A stretch of DNA of 5,529 nucleotides, taken from assembly GCA_002371985.1 (NCBI GenBank), contig DFHZ01000177.1:1-5529 (forward strand). The letters run 5' to 3'. Origin of the DNA: Ruminococcaceae bacterium UBA3710. GTDB taxonomy: Bacteria > Bacillota > Clostridia > Oscillospirales > Acutalibacteraceae. Positions 4,223 to 5,529 of this stretch are shown one piece after another. Under the pieces are notes generated by a model that saw only the letters and a program-made list of their open reading frames with translations, was not told the DNA's origin and searched no databases. Within the stretch, counting starts at the first letter, position 1. The number at the start of each line of letters is the position of its first letter. The position numbers and the translations under genes are program-made.

Positions 4223-5212
4223 ATGAGAAGAGCAAATAACTATGGATGTATCACAAAGTTAAGTGGTAAAAGACGGAGACCTTATATCGTTACGAAATAT
4301 GATAAAAAGGCAAGTTTAAAACCTAACAAAGACGGTACATACTCCGAAAAAAGAAAAATTCTCGGCTACTTTGCTACATTGAAAGAGGCTGAGATGTTTT
4401 TAGCTAATTACAATACAAAGGATGCACTTCCCGATGATACGGAGGCTTTCTACAACATTACATTCAAAGAAGTGTATGATATATGGGCAGAAAGACATCT
4501 ACACAAGTTAAGGGAAAATACACAAAAATGGTATAATAAAACAATAAAAAAGCTCACTCCATTACATAAAATGAAAGTGAGGGAACTACGATTATATCAT
4601 TTACAATCATTTATAGATAGCCTCGGGATGGTGGATAAAGGAACCTTTAATCAACTTAAAATCGTAATGAATGCGGTGTTTGAGTGGGCTTTAAAGAACG
4701 ATATAATCACAAAGAACTATGTGCAATACCTTGAAGCTGATACGAAGGAAGTTGTAAGTCACAAGCCATTAACTCATAAGGAATATGAAAAGCTTTGGAG
4801 ATCTTCCGAGGATATTGCAAAGCTCATATTAATTTATTGCCATACAGGGGTAAGACCCTCCGAGTTTATTGAACTAAAAAAGGAAAATGTTTACGACAAC
4901 TATTTTAAAATTGTAAATTCCAAAACAAAATCCGGCATAAGAACCGTTCCCATTGCAGATAAAATAAAACCATTCTTTAATGACTTTATCGGCAAATACG
5001 ATTATCAGACTTACTTATCGGAATTTAAAGAGATACTGCCGAATCACACTCCACATGATACAAGAGCGACTTTTGTTTCATTTGCTGCCGAAAAAGGCAA
5101 CGATAAGGTTCTCATCCAGAAGATCGTAGGACACAAAGCAGGAGATGTAACGACAGATGTATATACAACAATCTCATTAGAACCGTTACTAAAAGTAGTA
5201 AATTCTATATGA
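4223..5212 (+). CDS. int: tyrosine recombinase, phage/ICE-type site-specific integrase
   Basis: The 329-aa enzyme integrates the element by cutting and rejoining DNA through a covalent 3'-phosphotyrosine. Domains: an arm-binding N-terminus (about 6-64; NYGCITKLSGKRRRPY, then ILGYFATLKEAE, as in AP2-like integrase N-domains), a core-binding SAM-like domain (about 77-165), and the catalytic domain. Catalytic residues are all present: Arg211 (HTGVRPSE), Lys234 on the beta-hairpin (NSKTKSGIRTVP), His278 and Arg281 (HDTR), His304 (VGHKAG) and nucleophile Tyr314 (TDVYTT). So it should be active. The start at 4223 is set by GAAGGGAGAT; an upstream ATG at 4178 lacks a ribosome site and would run through the 16-bp repeat. 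It is the last gene of the repressor operon, and the attachment site is expected just downstream. Confidence 0.92.
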   Translation: MRRANNYGCITKLSGKRRRPYIVTKYDKKASLKPNKDGTYSEKRKILGYFATLKEAEMFLANYNTKDALPDDTEAFYNITFKEVYDIWAERHLHKLRENTQKWYNKTIKKLTPLHKMKVRELRLYHLQSFIDSLGMVDKGTFNQLKIVMNAVFEWALKNDIITKNYVQYLEADTKEVVSHKPLTHKEYEKLWRSSEDIAKLILIYCHTGVRPSEFIELKKENVYDNYFKIVNSKTKSGIRTVPIADKIKPFFNDFIGKYDYQTYLSEFKEILPNHTPHDTRATFVSFAAEKGNDKVLIQKIVGHKAGDVTTDVYTTISLEPLLKVVNSI

Positions 5213-5217
5213 TTTTT

Positions 5218-5239
5218 GTTACAGTTTTGTTATAGGTTC
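5218..5239 (+). repeat. 11-bp GTTAYAG tandem repeat, left pair
   Basis: GTTACAGTTTT is followed directly by GTTATAGGTTC. The second unit with its flank (TTTTGTTATAGGTT, 5225-5238) recurs exactly at 5363-5376. This is a candidate integrase arm-type site. Confidence 0.55.
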
Positions 5240-5248
5240 AAAAAAATC

Positions 5249-5288
5249 GCCTTTCAGAAACCGCATAAAACCGTGGTTTCTGAAAGGC
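5249..5288. terminator. long hairpin, leftward intrinsic terminator (weaker rightward)
   Basis: Arms GCCTTTCAGAAACC (5249-5262) and GGTTTCTGAAAGGC (5275-5288) pair perfectly over 14 bp, with one more C-G and one G-U pair possible toward the loop. Read leftward, the stem is followed at once by GATTTTTTT, a textbook intrinsic terminator that would stop outside transcription from running antisense through int. Read rightward, AAAAGGT comes before GATTTTT, so termination of int mRNA is probably weaker. Confidence 0.75.
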
Positions 5289-5366
5289 AAAAGGTGATTT
5301 TTATTATAACCATTGATTTTTAAAATTCCCAAACCCCTTTATTTATGCGGTTTTGAGTGAAATTTT

Positions 5367-5388
5367 GTTATAGGTTTGTTATAGGTTT
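5367..5388 (+). repeat. 11-bp GTTATAGGTTT tandem repeat, right pair
   Basis: Two identical 11-bp units (GTTATAGGTTT) stand head to tail. They match the unit at 5229-5239 at 10 of 11 positions and keep the same orientation across the long hairpin. This is a candidate integrase-binding array. Confidence 0.6.
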
Positions 5389-5398
5389 GCAAGGCAAG
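5388..5398 (-). repeat. inverted partial copy of the integrase-leader repeat
   Basis: TGCAAGGCAAG is the reverse complement of CTTGCCTTGCA found at 2523-2533-like and 4187-4197-like positions within the 16-bp repeats. The following G-run (5400-5404) mirrors the C-run before copy 2, with a 2-nt gap. Confidence 0.5.
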
Positions 5399-5409
5399 AG
5401 GGGGAAAAC

Positions 5410-5442
5410 AGCACTGCCAATTACAGCAGTGCTTATCTTTTT
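5410..5442. terminator. bidirectional intrinsic terminator between convergent genes
   Basis: The arms AGCACTGC (5410-5417) and GCAGTGCT (5426-5433) form a perfect 8-bp stem with an 8-nt loop. Rightward it is followed by TATCTTTTT, a good T-tract ending near 5442. Leftward it is followed by GTTTTCCCC, a weaker tract, 7 nt past the stop codon of the leftward gene. It separates int from that gene. Confidence 0.8.
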
Positions 5443-5529
5443 AATACTCGGGTACCTCAACCCCAATATCATTCAAACTATTATTATGTATAAAATGCCT
5501 TTCCACAAAGGTCTTATGTTTCTTATGAT
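5441..5529 (-). CDS. 3' end of a convergent leftward gene, product unknown (partial)
   Basis: Read leftward from the window edge, one frame stays open for 28 codons to a TAA at 5441-5443 and ends ...SLNDIGVEVPEY. The other two leftward frames close early, and the stop is followed 7 nt later by a terminator hairpin, which supports a real gene end. The visible tail is hydrophilic, with several Lys and His residues, and I do not recognise it. As it faces the integrase across the probable attachment region, it may be the first host gene beyond the prophage, but that is inferred. The start is outside the window. Confidence 0.55.
   Translation of the reverse strand, partial: HKKHKTFVERHFIHNNSLNDIGVEVPEY

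Larger units (their letters stand above)
5213..5440. other. non-coding right-end region, probable attachment-site neighbourhood
   Basis: This 228-bp stretch between integrase and a convergent gene has no gene. It holds 11-bp GTTAYAG repeats at 5218-5239 and 5367-5388, a long hairpin at 5249-5288, a 12-bp inverted repeat pair (5258-5269 with 5342-5353), an inverted partial copy of the integrase-leader repeat (5388-5398), and a terminator at 5410-5442. Phage att sites commonly lie next to int, and such repeats fit integrase arm or core sites. The actual core cannot be fixed without the other prophage end. Confidence 0.5.

Noticed and set aside
5486..5529. Plus-strand gene start (MYKMPFHKG...) at the right edge
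   Set aside because: No ribosome site or promoter before it, and the leftward frame has a stop plus terminator arrangement that fits better.

Overview
The window reads as the early, lysis-lysogeny and integration end of a temperate phage (prophage) in a low-GC Firmicute, most likely a gut-type Clostridia. The grounds are the AT-rich coding sequence, strong GGAGG/GAGGTGAT ribosome binding sites, a TTG start, and protein families typical of Firmicute siphoviruses. The exact host cannot be named from the sequence.

Layout. (1) At 1-154 is a non-coding stretch with a 10-bp tandem repeat (minus-strand unit about CTGTAACGGA), an iteron candidate. (2) From 2762 down to 155 runs a tight leftward operon of eight genes: a Cro-like HTH protein, a winged-HTH-like 77-aa protein, a 68-aa protein with an XRE-like tail, a 63-aa membrane-anchored basic protein, a 26-aa membrane microprotein, Siphovirus Gp157, a RecA-like P-loop ATPase of Sak4/AAA_24 type, and an ssDNA-binding-like protein with an SSB-style acidic tip. 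(3) At 2763-2908 is a divergent control region with two back-to-back promoters and three 16-bp operators; a fourth operator lies beyond the Cro-like gene. (4) From 2909 to 5212 runs a rightward lysogeny operon: two tandem, homologous S24 (LexA/CI-type) repressors and then a complete tyrosine integrase. (5) At 5213-5440 is a 228-bp non-coding region with 11-bp GTTAYAG repeats, a long perfect hairpin and a bidirectional terminator; it is the likely attachment-site neighbourhood. (6) From 5529 to 5441 is the 3' end of a convergent leftward gene, possibly host.

Working model. In lysogeny the repressors hold the operators, block the strong leftward promoter and keep their own promoter running. RecA-stimulated cleavage at Cys-Gly, inferred from motifs, would release the leftward operon. 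The Cro-like protein would then shut the repressor promoter through O3, and the Sak4-like ATPase plus SSB-like protein would serve recombination and replication near the iteron-like repeats. Integrase appears to be co-transcribed with the repressors.

No clearly new defence or other system is evident. The unusual points are the doubled self-cleaving repressor, the fourth operator, a 16-bp exact repeat placed before both the winged-HTH-like gene and integrase (with an inverted partial copy beside the attachment region), and a membrane microprotein too short for normal gene calling.
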